Shown: positions 1 through 5,385 of the stretch, one piece after another | How the letters are laid out: every line of letters starts with the position of its first letter | Position numbering within the stretch: the first letter of the stretch is position 1 | Source of the DNA: JBBRNH01 sp038230415 | GTDB taxonomy: Bacteria; Bacteroidota; Bacteroidia; Cytophagales; Spirosomataceae | DNA length: 9,468 nucleotides | Direction of reading: 5' to 3' | NCBI GenBank assembly: GCA_038230415.1 | Contig: JBBRNH010000133.1 | Span: 1 to 9,468, forward strand | Notes under the pieces: model-generated | The model's database searches: none | Seen by the model: the letters and a program-made list of their open reading frames with translations, nothing else | What the model was told of the DNA's origin: nothing | Made by a program: the position numbers and the translations under genes

Positions 1-53
1 GCGTACCATCCGGCGGTGAGACGCAAAATATTGCCAGTCCGCCGGTGCGGTCT
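1..53. other. Non-coding edge downstream of the HIT gene
   Basis: This short stretch lies after the HIT-family stop codon. It contains an inverted pair CCGGCGG (10-16) and CCGCCGG (39-45), separated by a 22-nt loop and without a T-tract, so it is not a convincing terminator. On the minus strand an AT-rich box (ATATTTTGCG) is followed by an ATG at 9-7 that would run off the window after three codons. This could be the first codons of the next minus-strand gene, but nothing in view can confirm it. Confidence 0.3.
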
Positions 54-443
54 CTACATTAATTTCCCCCTAATCGTCTCCGCCGTTTTCGCCAGTTCTT
101 CCTGGCTTATTTTCAGCTTGTTATGAAAATTCATGTCGGCCATGCTGTTGAGCGGAATCAGGTGAACGTGGGTGTGGGGAACTTCTAAGCCAATCACGGC
201 CATCCCGATTCGCTGGCACGGCACGGCCCGTTCAATGGCTCCGGCAACGGTTTTGGCAAACGCCATCAGGCCCGAATACGTGGTATTATCGAGGTCGAAA
301 ATATAATCAACTTCCTGCTTCGGAATCACGAGCGTATGCCCAACAGCGGTTGGTTCGATGTCGAGAAAAGCCAGAAACTGCTCGGTTTCGGCGATTTTGT
401 GGGCCGGAATTTCACCGGCCACAATGCGGGAGAAGATGGTCAT
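54..443 (-). CDS. HIT (histidine triad) family protein
   Basis: A 129-residue histidine triad protein, a small nucleotide-binding hydrolase or transferase of the HINT/Fhit superfamily, probably cytosolic. The diagnostic His-x-His-x-His motif is HTHVHLIP at residues 90-97; by family knowledge the middle histidine (H92) is the catalytic nucleophile. The N-terminal half (IVAGEIPAHKIAE, then FLDIEPTAVGHTLVIP) has the usual HINT-like core order, and the length is normal for the family. The gene begins 3 nt after the greA stop codon on the same strand, so the two are almost certainly co-transcribed and probably translationally coupled. I recall this pairing from other Bacteroidota. The natural substrate cannot be read from sequence; AMP-lysine or AMP-phosphoramidate hydrolysis is typical of HINT relatives. 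Confidence 0.93.
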   Translation of the reverse strand: MTIFSRIVAGEIPAHKIAETEQFLAFLDIEPTAVGHTLVIPKQEVDYIFDLDNTTYSGLMAFAKTVAGAIERAVPCQRIGMAVIGLEVPHTHVHLIPLNSMADMNFHNKLKISQEELAKTAETIRGKLM

Positions 444-446
444 ACC

Positions 447-920
447 CTACCGTCCTATGTCAAGCACTTCAAATTCGAGCATACCGGCGGGGACTTTGAT
501 CTCGGCAGTGTCGCCTACTTTTTTGCCCAGCAAGCCTTTCCCGATGGGCGAACCGACCGAGATTTTGCCCGTTTTCAGGTCGGCTTCTTCTTCCGAAACC
601 AAGGTGTAGGTCATGGTTTGCCCACTTTTTTTGTTCTTGATCTGAACCGTTGACAGCACCGACACCTGCGAGATGTCAACCGTTGACTGATCGAGCAGGC
701 GGGCGTTGGCAACCACATCTTCGAGTTTTGAGATTTTCATCTCATGCAGTCCCTGGGCATCTTTGGCGGCATCGTATTCGGCGTTTTCGCTGAGGTCGCC
801 TTTGTCACGGGCTTCGGCGATTTGGGCCGCAATGTGCGCCCGGCCTTTGGTTTTCAAGTCATTTAATTCGGCTTTGAGCCGGGCGAGACCTTCTGAGGTG
901 TAATACGAAATTTTACCCAT
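447..920 (-). CDS. greA: Transcription elongation factor GreA
   Basis: A 157-residue GreA, the factor that enters the secondary channel of RNA polymerase and stimulates cleavage of backtracked RNA. The N-terminal coiled coil spans about residues 10-76 and carries the conserved tip GDLSENAEYDAAK (41-53), with the acidic pair D42 and E45 matching E. coli D41 and E44 that help coordinate the catalytic magnesium. The C-terminal FKBP-like domain follows from about 82, with the family motif SPIGKGLLGKKVGD at 124-137. Length matches the family. The ATG at 920-918 is the natural start (MGKISYYTSEG). It is first in an operon with the HIT gene, which begins 3 nt after its stop. The upstream leader holds a consensus promoter and an intrinsic-terminator hairpin, suggesting premature termination control. 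Confidence 0.97.
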   Translation of the reverse strand: MGKISYYTSEGLARLKAELNDLKTKGRAHIAAQIAEARDKGDLSENAEYDAAKDAQGLHEMKISKLEDVVANARLLDQSTVDISQVSVLSTVQIKNKKSGQTMTYTLVSEEEADLKTGKISVGSPIGKGLLGKKVGDTAEIKVPAGMLEFEVLDIGR

Positions 921-934
921 TGTTATACCTGATT

Positions 935-966
935 AAAAACAAAAAGAACGGTACACCGACCGTTCT
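935..966 (-). terminator. Intrinsic terminator hairpin in the greA leader
   Basis: Read on the minus strand, a perfect 8-bp stem (AGAACGGT paired with ACCGTTCT, at 966-959 and 952-945) closes a 6-nt loop and runs directly into T5-G-T5. This is the classic rho-independent form. The plus strand lacks a T-tract after the same hairpin, so the signal is directional. It ends only 14 nt before the greA ATG. The neighbouring gene fmt is on the opposite strand, so there is no upstream minus-strand gene in view for it to terminate. It most likely acts on the greA leader itself. Confidence 0.75.
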
Positions 967-991
967 GCATCCATATTGGTTTTCTTTGCAG

Positions 992-1057
992 TTACGTCAG
1001 CGACCCTGTGTGATAAGATTGACTGTATGTTTTGATTTGACTACACAATTGACTCAT
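992..1057 (-). CDS. Possible 21-codon leader ORF of greA
   Basis: An ATG at 1057-1055 opens a 21-residue frame ending in TAA at 994-992, located between the proposed greA promoter and the terminator hairpin. The peptide starts MSQLCSQIKTYSQS and contains three in-frame Ser-Gln pairs encoded by the identical hexamer AGTCAA. No Shine-Dalgarno-like sequence precedes it, and it has no run of a single codon typical of amino-acid attenuators. It may be a translated leader peptide or a chance frame across a repeated DNA site. Confidence 0.25.
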   Translation of the reverse strand: MSQLCSQIKTYSQSYHTGSLT

Positions 1058-1097
1058 CGTGGGGCTGTCTGTCGGTTGTTGGTCGAATGCAAGGCTA

Positions 1098-1128
1098 CAA
1101 ATTTAGTAATTCTTCGCACCCTTGTCAA
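1098..1128 (-). promoter_or_regulatory. Putative greA promoter (Bacteroidota type)
   Basis: On the minus strand a TTG (1128-1126) is followed after 20 nt by TAAATTTG (1105-1098). This fits the Bacteroidota housekeeping consensus TTG-N17-23-TAnnTTTG without a mismatch. Transcription would start around 1090, giving a greA leader of roughly 170 nt that must cross the small ORF and the terminator hairpin before reaching the greA start codon. Confidence 0.6.
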
Positions 1129-1136
1129 TAAATCAA

Positions 1137-1171
1137 AATCCGGTTGAGTCTCTGCAAGACCCGACCGGATT
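1137..1171 (+). promoter_or_regulatory. Stem-loop in the fmt 5' leader
   Basis: A perfect 8-bp outer stem (AATCCGGT at 1137-1144 with ACCGGATT at 1164-1171) encloses a 3x3 internal loop and a 4-bp inner stem (GTCT 1148-1151 with AGAC 1157-1160) capped by CTGCA. Only two bases separate it from the AAAGGA-like ribosome binding site (1174-1179) of fmt. No T-tract follows on the plus strand. On the minus strand an interrupted T-rich run follows, so a weak minus-strand terminator is an alternative reading. Confidence 0.5.
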
Positions 1172-1186
1172 GCAAAGGAACAGATT

Positions 1187-2119
1187 ATGCCGCCAATGGT
1201 TCAGAACGCCCGGATTGTTTTCATGGGTACGCCCGATTTTGCCGTTGCCAGTCTCACCGCCCTGCTCGCTGCCGGTTGTAACGTGGTGGCCGTCGTCACC
1301 GCGCCCGACCGTCCGTCGGGCCGGGGGTTGCAACTCATATCATCGGCAGTAAAGGTTGCGGCTGAGGCTGCGGGGTTGCCCGTGTTGCAGCCCGAAAAAC
1401 TCCGCGACCCGGTTTTTTTAGACACGCTTCGTAGTTATAACGCTGATTTACAGGTCGTTGTTGCATTCCGAATGTTGCCCGAAGTTGTGTGGGCCATGCC
1501 GCGCATTGGTACGTTTAACCTTCATGCGTCGCTGTTGCCGCAGTATCGGGGGGCCGCGCCGATTAACTGGGCCGTGATGAACGGCGAGACCGAAACGGGC
1601 GTAACCACGTTTTTTATCGAAAAAGATATTGATACCGGCCAGCTTATTTTTCAGGAAACCGAAGTCATCACGCCAGACGACACCGCCGGAACCCTGCACG
1701 ACCGGCTGATGCAGCGCGGGGCCGCGCTTGTGGTCAAAACCGTGCGGGCTATCGAAGCCAATAACTACCCCCGAATCGCGCAAGTACCTGGTGATGAGGC
1801 AAAACACGCGCCCAAGCTTTTCCGCGACAACACCGAAATCAACTGGAACCAACCCGCCCACGCCGTGCGGAATTTCGTGCGCGGGCTGACCCCCTTCCCA
1901 ACGGCCCGGACGGTGATTAACGGTCGGTCGTTCAAGGTTTACGCGGTGTCTGTCGCCAACGACTCGCCGTTCGTGGCCGACCCCGGACAGGCGTTTACCG
2001 ACAAGAAAACCACGATTCTGGTTCGGGCTACCGATGGCTGGGTGTCGGTTGACGAACTCCAGGCCGAGGGCAAACGCCGGATGACCGCCGGGGATTTTTT
2101 GCGGGGGAATACGCTTTGA
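1187..2119 (+). CDS. fmt: Methionyl-tRNA formyltransferase
   Basis: A 310-residue Fmt, which transfers a formyl group from 10-formyl-tetrahydrofolate to the methionine on initiator tRNA and so prepares it for translation initiation. The N-terminal formyltransferase domain (about 8-190) opens with RIVFMGTPDFAV and carries the family signature NLHASLLPQYRGAAPINWAV at 111-130. The catalytic residues N111, H113 and D149 (within DIDTG) line up with E. coli N108, H110 and D146. A C-terminal OB-like tRNA-binding domain follows from about 208. Length is normal. The ATG at 1187 lies 7 nt after an AAAGGA ribosome binding site; a second in-frame ATG at 1196 is possible. The gene is divergent from greA and converges with the threonine aldolase gene, leaving only 2 nt between the stop codons. 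Confidence 0.97.
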   Translation: MPPMVQNARIVFMGTPDFAVASLTALLAAGCNVVAVVTAPDRPSGRGLQLISSAVKVAAEAAGLPVLQPEKLRDPVFLDTLRSYNADLQVVVAFRMLPEVVWAMPRIGTFNLHASLLPQYRGAAPINWAVMNGETETGVTTFFIEKDIDTGQLIFQETEVITPDDTAGTLHDRLMQRGAALVVKTVRAIEANNYPRIAQVPGDEAKHAPKLFRDNTEINWNQPAHAVRNFVRGLTPFPTARTVINGRSFKVYAVSVANDSPFVADPGQAFTDKKTTILVRATDGWVSVDELQAEGKRRMTAGDFLRGNTL

Positions 2120-2121
2120 TG

Positions 2122-3138
2122 CTACGCCATTTTTAACCGCCCGGCTAATTCGTCCAGCATCGCATCCGTAAAATCTAAATGCGTCACAAACCGAACCAAG
2201 TGCTTGCCGAAGGTAACAGCCCCGATGCCGTTGGTGGCTAACTGCGCCACATAATCGGTGGCTAAAACGGTGTCGGGAAGCCTGAAAATCACGATGTTGG
2301 TTTCGATGGGGTAAATTTCCTGCACTTCCGGCAGGTTTTTCAACATTTCTCCGATCTGCCGGGCGCGGGCGTGGTCGTCGCGGAGCCGGTCAACGTGATT
2401 ATCGAGGGCATAGACACCCGCAGCGGCCAGAAATCCCGCCTGCCGCCAGCCCGCGCCCATCAGTTTGCGATAACGCCGAGCCTGCCGGATAAAATCAGTT
2501 TTGCCCAGCAACAGCGAACCCACCGGGCAACCTAACCCTTTTGACAGACAGATACTTATCGAATCGAACAGCGGGCCGTATTGAGCCGGGGTTTCGCCCG
2601 TTTCGACCAATGCGTTAAAAATCCGCGCCCCGTCGAGGTGAAGAATCAGGCCGGTCTCGTCGCACACTTGCCGGATAGCGGTAATCTCCGGCACGGTGTA
2701 GTAACAGCCCCCGCCTTTGTTGATGGTGTTTTCTAAACAGACCAACCGCGAGAGTGGTCGGTGTGGGTCGGCGGGGTTATTGATGGCATCGCGGATGAGG
2801 TCGGGCGTGAGTTTGCCGCGCTTACCGGCCAGCAGTGCCACCGAAGCCCCGGCGTTTGCCATGATTCCTCCGCCTTCGTAGAGATAGACGTGCGAAAGCT
2901 GGTCGCAGATGACCTCATCGCCGGGGCGGGTGTGGGTTCTGATGGCGAGTTGATTGGTGAGCGTGCCACTGGCGCAAAACAGGGCCGCTTCCATCCCGAA
3001 GAGTTGGGCGGTTTTGGTTTCAAGCGCATTTACGGTGGGATCGTCGCCAAAAACATCGTCGCCGAGGGGCGCGGCAAACATGGCCTCGCGCATGGCGGGC
3101 GTGGGGCGGGTAACGGTGTCTGAACGGAGGTCAATCAT
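2122..3138 (-). CDS. ltaE: Low-specificity L-threonine aldolase
   Basis: A 338-residue PLP-dependent aldolase of fold type I that cleaves L-threonine or L-allo-threonine to glycine and acetaldehyde; it can also act on related beta-hydroxy amino acids. The N-terminus MIDLRSDTVTRPTPAMREAM is characteristic. H83 (in DQLSHVYLYE) sits where the histidine stacking on PLP is expected. D169 and R172 in HLDGARIFNA are the pyridine-nitrogen and phosphate or carboxylate contacts. K200 in CLSKGLGCPVGS is the Schiff-base lysine, matching E. coli K197 with a small offset. Length is normal. The start at 3138 lies 4 nt downstream of a perfect TAnnTTTG box, so the gene probably has its own promoter although it follows the DUF5615 gene by 73 nt on the same strand. 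Low-specificity activity is inferred from the family, not shown. Confidence 0.93.
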   Translation of the reverse strand: MIDLRSDTVTRPTPAMREAMFAAPLGDDVFGDDPTVNALETKTAQLFGMEAALFCASGTLTNQLAIRTHTRPGDEVICDQLSHVYLYEGGGIMANAGASVALLAGKRGKLTPDLIRDAINNPADPHRPLSRLVCLENTINKGGGCYYTVPEITAIRQVCDETGLILHLDGARIFNALVETGETPAQYGPLFDSISICLSKGLGCPVGSLLLGKTDFIRQARRYRKLMGAGWRQAGFLAAAGVYALDNHVDRLRDDHARARQIGEMLKNLPEVQEIYPIETNIVIFRLPDTVLATDYVAQLATNGIGAVTFGKHLVRFVTHLDFTDAMLDELAGRLKMA

Positions 3139-3142
3139 CCGG

Positions 3143-3150
3143 CAAAATTA
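3143..3150 (-). promoter_or_regulatory. -7 box immediately upstream of ltaE
   Basis: On the minus strand TAATTTTG matches the Bacteroidota -7 consensus TAnnTTTG exactly and is separated from the ltaE ATG by only CCGG. TTG triplets exist further upstream, but at spacings of 15 and 26 nt, outside the usual 17-23 range, so the -33 half is weak. If used, transcription would start at or next to the ATG. Confidence 0.45.
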
Positions 3151-3211
3151 CGCCATTCTCAAAATCAATCCGGCATCAATACCAAGCCTATTCCGGCCAT
3201 AATGTATGGAC

Positions 3212-3592
3212 TCAAACCAATCGTAATCTGACTTTGATTTTGGTGCCTGTATTCTCGGCAATCAAGATGAATGGGGCCGACAACGCCAATTCACTTGCCA
3301 GAATCGTTTCTAAACTTTGCTGATGCGGTTCGGCATCAAAGTGGCCGGGTCTGAGGTACAAAATTCCTGTAAATGGTTCTCCCTGCGTAAAAACAAGCGT
3401 ACCAAAATCGCTGTCATGCGTAACCACAACGCGGCTTTGCTGATGGGCAATGGGTAATAACTCACTATCTTTTCGCCCGGCCCAGCCTTCTTCCTTGACA
3501 TCTAATACATCAAAACCCGCTTCCCGCAAAAATTGCACGATTAGCGGGTCAATGTTTTCGTCGGTCAGCAAATCAAAATCACGAATTGTCAT
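3212..3592 (-). CDS. DUF5615 family PIN-like protein, probable toxin partner
   Basis: A 126-residue protein of the DUF5615 (Mut7-C-like, PIN-clan) family, predicted to be a metal-dependent ribonuclease. The acidic active-site pattern is present: D11-E12-N13 near the N-terminus (LLTDENIDPL), D42 in RKDSELL, and T58, D60 and D62 in VVVTHDSDFG. Length is within the normal range. Its ATG shares one base with the TGA stop of the upstream DUF433 gene (TGATG), a strong sign of translational coupling. DUF433-DUF5615 pairs are widely regarded as type II toxin-antitoxin modules with the DUF433 protein as antitoxin; nuclease activity and toxicity here are inference. A DNA or RNA repair function in place of toxicity cannot be excluded. 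Confidence 0.85.
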   Translation of the reverse strand: MTIRDFDLLTDENIDPLIVQFLREAGFDVLDVKEEGWAGRKDSELLPIAHQQSRVVVTHDSDFGTLVFTQGEPFTGILYLRPGHFDAEPHQQSLETILASELALSAPFILIAENTGTKIKVRLRLV

Positions 3593-3828
3593 CAGTTTGC
3601 CACCGAAAATTCGATAAGGATTTCGTTTTTCACCGATGCTGCCGCGTACCGAATCGCTTCCTGAACGGCTTCTTTTTTCAGGTGTGGGTATTTCAGCACG
3701 ATAGCGTCAGGAGTTGCGCCCGATGCAACCCATTCCATAATGAGTTCTACACTGATTCGGGTTCCGGTCAGGCAAGGTTTCCCACCCAGAATGTCGGGAT
3801 TAGCGGTGATGTAGCGAAAGGCGTTCAT
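3592..3828 (-). CDS. DUF433 domain protein, probable antitoxin
   Basis: A 78-residue single-domain DUF433 protein. The family signature is clear: NPDILGGKPCLTGTRISVEL at residues 10-29, followed by EWVASGATPDAIVLKYPHL and a helix KKEAVQEAIRYAA. DUF433 is a small helical, winged-helix-like fold often found as the antitoxin and DNA-binding partner of PIN-like nucleases. The gene directly precedes the DUF5615 gene with a 1-nt stop/start overlap, the expected antitoxin-first order. No Shine-Dalgarno sequence precedes the ATG at 3828. A near-consensus -7 box (TATAGTTG, 3858-3851) lies about 22 nt upstream, but no -33 element is seen, so the pair may instead be read from the upstream genes, 31 nt away. 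Confidence 0.88.
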   Translation of the reverse strand: MNAFRYITANPDILGGKPCLTGTRISVELIMEWVASGATPDAIVLKYPHLKKEAVQEAIRYAAASVKNEILIEFSVAN

Positions 3829-3859
3829 GGGATGTAGTTTGTCATTTTATCAACTATAC

Positions 3860-4165
3860 TCAAAAATCTTCCGCACGAAACACCGTCGAAACCACGCGCT
3901 GCCAGGCCGGGTGACGGTTGATGTAGGCGGCTACGAACGGGCAAAGCGGCACAATTTTCAGGTTGTTGCGCTCAGCGTATGCTAAAACTTCCTCTACTAA
4001 TTTGGAGCCAATGCCCTGCCCTTCGAGCGACGGGTCAACCTCGGTGTGGGTCAGGGCCAGGGTTTCGTCGTCGGGCTGCATAAACTCGACGATGGATAAT
4101 TTGCCGTCGGTTTTTAGTTCAAACCGATGCCTGTGGCTGTTAAGATGAATAGTTGATTCGGTCAT
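3860..4165 (-). CDS. Small GNAT-like N-acetyltransferase (NATD1/YidJ-type)
   Basis: A 101-residue single-domain protein of the small GCN5-related acetyltransferase group that includes eukaryotic NATD1. Diagnostic features in order are HTEVDPSLEGQGIGSKLVEE (40-59), where Q50-G51-I52-G53 forms the acetyl-CoA pyrophosphate loop, and VPLCPFVAAYINRHPAW (72-88), with the conserved cysteine C75 and the His-Pro pair typical of this subgroup. Length is normal for this short form, which lacks the full N-terminal half of classic GNAT proteins. The gene starts 17 nt after the stop of the cobalamin adenosyltransferase gene and ends 31 nt before the DUF433 gene, consistent with one transcript. The acetyl acceptor is unknown. 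Confidence 0.87.
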   Translation of the reverse strand: MTESTIHLNSHRHRFELKTDGKLSIVEFMQPDDETLALTHTEVDPSLEGQGIGSKLVEEVLAYAERNNLKIVPLCPFVAAYINRHPAWQRVVSTVFRAEDF

Positions 4166-4174
4166 GGGTGTTGT

Positions 4175-4202
4175 TTAGCTGTTTACTGCCCACTGATAAC
4201 TG
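4175..4202 (-). repeat. Heptad tandem repeat at the 3' end of the adenosyltransferase gene
   Basis: Read on the minus strand, four consecutive 7-nt units follow the pattern CAGNNNN: CAGTTAT, CAGTGGG, CAGTAAA, CAGCTAA. The units encode the last residues of the adenosyltransferase (ending VISGQ) and contain its TAA stop at 4185-4183. The period and the CA(C/G)T core match the longer heptad cluster upstream of the same gene. Confidence 0.6.
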
Positions 4203-4749
4203 TTCTCGGTTCCCACTTCACTTCTTCGGCGTTGGTTTCCTGGGCTATCTTGCGGCTCAACATAAACAGATAGTCAGACAGCCGATTGAGGTACTGAATC
4301 AACAACGGGTCAACGGGCGCGGTTTCGTTCAGGGCAATCACCAAGCGTTCGGCCCGGCGGCAAACGGTGCGGGCGAGGTGAGCAAACGACACCGACTGGT
4401 CTCCGCCCGGCAGCACAAACACCCGCAGTTCGGGCAGGTCGGCATCCATCGCGTCCATCTCGGTTTCGAGCAGCGTAATATCATCGGGAATAATGGCGGG
4501 CATGGCCTGTTTGGGAGCCTTGCCGGGGTCGGTGGCGAGTTCGGCCCCAACGGTAAACAGCCGATCCTGAATTTCTTTCAGCAGGTCTTTTCTGAACTCA
4601 TTCACGGGTTGGTCGCGCAGGAGACCAATCCACGAGTTTAGCTCGTCAACCGTGCCGTAGCTATCAATTCGGAGGTCGGCTTTGCTGACCCGTCGCCCGC
4701 CGATGAGCGACGTTTGGCCGGTGTCGCCCGTTTTTGTGTATATTTTCAT
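4183..4749 (-). CDS. Cob(I)alamin adenosyltransferase, PduO type
   Basis: A 188-residue ATP:corrinoid adenosyltransferase of the PduO/MMAB family, which transfers the adenosyl group of ATP to cob(I)alamin to make coenzyme B12. The family signatures appear in order: TKTGDTGQTSLIGG (5-18) and the YGTVDELNSW stretch (31-40) for ATP binding, FVLPGGDQ (111-118), then ARTVCRRAER (126-135) with the conserved arginine and glutamate, and YLNRLSDYLF (153-162). Length is normal. It heads a minus-strand gene series, with the GNAT-like gene 17 nt downstream. A TTTCTTTG box ends 4 nt before the ATG. Its last codons and stop codon lie inside a heptanucleotide repeat, and another heptad cluster sits upstream. 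No other B12 genes are in view, so it may serve salvage. Confidence 0.95.
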   Translation of the reverse strand: MKIYTKTGDTGQTSLIGGRRVSKADLRIDSYGTVDELNSWIGLLRDQPVNEFRKDLLKEIQDRLFTVGAELATDPGKAPKQAMPAIIPDDITLLETEMDAMDADLPELRVFVLPGGDQSVSFAHLARTVCRRAERLVIALNETAPVDPLLIQYLNRLSDYLFMLSRKIAQETNAEEVKWEPRTVISGQ

Positions 4750-4753
4750 CCTG

Positions 4754-4761
4754 CAAAGAAA
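4754..4761 (-). promoter_or_regulatory. -7-like box immediately upstream of the adenosyltransferase gene
   Basis: On the minus strand TTTCTTTG matches TAnnTTTG at all fixed positions but one and is followed by CAGG and the ATG at 4749. The position mirrors the boxes before ltaE and tyrS. No correctly spaced TTG is seen upstream, where the heptad repeats begin, so this call rests mainly on the parallel with the other two genes. Confidence 0.25.
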
Positions 4762-4767
4762 CGGTAA

Positions 4768-4816
4768 TTAGTGGCAAGTGGTTAGTGATTAGTGGCAAGT
4801 GGTTAGTGGCAAGTGA
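4768..4816 (+). repeat. Heptanucleotide tandem repeat, left arm
   Basis: Seven uninterrupted 7-nt units follow the consensus YWAGTGR: TTAGTGG, CAAGTGG, TTAGTGA, TTAGTGG, CAAGTGG, TTAGTGG, CAAGTGA, followed by a decayed unit TAAGTTC. The array lies between the divergent adenosyltransferase and DUF1648-like genes. It resembles the short tandemly repeated heptamers known from cyanobacteria and seen in other large bacterial genomes. Confidence 0.85.
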
Positions 4817-4841
4817 TAAGTTCTGCCGGGCGAAGCACTGA

Positions 4842-4869
4842 CTACTTGCCACTAACCGCTAACCACTAA
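4842..4869 (-). repeat. Heptanucleotide tandem repeat, inverted right arm
   Basis: Four 7-nt units on the minus strand (TTAGTGG, TTAGCGG, TTAGTGG, CAAGTAG) belong to the same family as the array at 4768-4816 but run in the opposite orientation. About 23 of 28 positions pair with 4789-4816, leaving a 25-nt loop, so the two arms can form a long imperfect hairpin. The array ends 3 nt before the next gene's ATG. Confidence 0.8.
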
Positions 4870-4872
4870 ATT

Positions 4873-5385
4873 ATGAGAACAGAAACGTTTTTTATCCGCG
4901 TCTGGCGGCTTATTTCGACACTCGGCTTCGTGCTGTCGCTTTTTTCGAGTCACGTATCTTACCCCGGCGAGGTGGCCGTGCGGTTCAACAGCCTCGGTCA
5001 GGCCGTGCAATACGTTAACCGCGACGTGCTGTTTTACAGCGTAATCGCCATTTTTCTGATTGTGAATGTGCTGGTTAATGCTGTTGTCCGGCTGTTTCCC
5101 AAGATACCGATGGCAACCCTCACCGTGCCACACCAACCAATATGGGCCGACAACCGCGCCGAACTCAACACTGTGTTTACCAACTGGTTTTACGGCCTGA
5201 TGTGCGCCGTGAACACAATTCTGGCCTTGGGGCTGTTTGTGCTGTCGCTCCTGAACCGTTCCACCAGTACAAACTCGCCCGAAAGCTACGTGTGGCTGTT
5301 GCCCATCAGTACGCTGATTTTGATTTCAGTGATTGCCGCGTTACCCGTCCGGTTGCTGATGAAACCCCGCTTTGCCGATGCCTGA
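4873..5385 (+). CDS. DUF1648-like membrane protein
   Basis: A 170-residue integral membrane protein of unknown function. Hydrophobic segments suggest four helices at about 11-27, 52-74, 104-127 and 139-160. Between the first two lies YPGEVAVRFNSLGQAVQYVNRD (30-51), which resembles the DUF1648 pattern of a proline, then a short strand ending in (H/R)FN, then Gly and Gln, as in the N-terminal part of SdpI-type immunity proteins. The usual histidine is replaced by R37, so the assignment is tentative. There is no signal peptide apart from the first helix. The ATG at 4873 lies directly after the heptad repeat. The 3' end overlaps the queA ATG by 8 nt, so the two genes are probably co-translated, which need not mean a shared function. 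Confidence 0.75.
   Translation: MRTETFFIRVWRLISTLGFVLSLFSSHVSYPGEVAVRFNSLGQAVQYVNRDVLFYSVIAIFLIVNVLVNAVVRLFPKIPMATLTVPHQPIWADNRAELNTVFTNWFYGLMCAVNTILALGLFVLSLLNRSTSTNSPESYVWLLPISTLILISVIAALPVRLLMKPRFADA

Noticed and set aside
10..45. Inverted repeat CCGGCGG/CCGCCGG as terminator of the greA-HIT operon
   Set aside because: The loop is 22 nt and no T-tract follows on the minus strand.
1026..1034. TATGTTTTG as the fmt promoter -7 element
   Set aside because: The spacing within the box is one base off consensus and no TTG lies 17-23 nt upstream.
1448..1861. 137-codon open frame on the minus strand inside fmt
   Set aside because: It is antisense to the Fmt catalytic signature and has no independent start context.
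4153..4641. 162-codon open frame on the plus strand opposite the adenosyltransferase gene
   Set aside because: The opposite strand encodes all PduO-type signatures; this frame is a shadow without any family resemblance.
4664..4852. 62-codon minus-strand frame reading through the heptad repeats (repeated NHLPLIT)
   Set aside because: The repeated peptide is only the translation of the non-coding heptad array, and the frame overlaps the conserved start of the adenosyltransferase gene.
5372..5377. TTG start for queA two codons upstream of the ATG
   Set aside because: The ATG at 5378 is a stronger start and gives the usual QueA N-terminus with a short 8-nt overlap.
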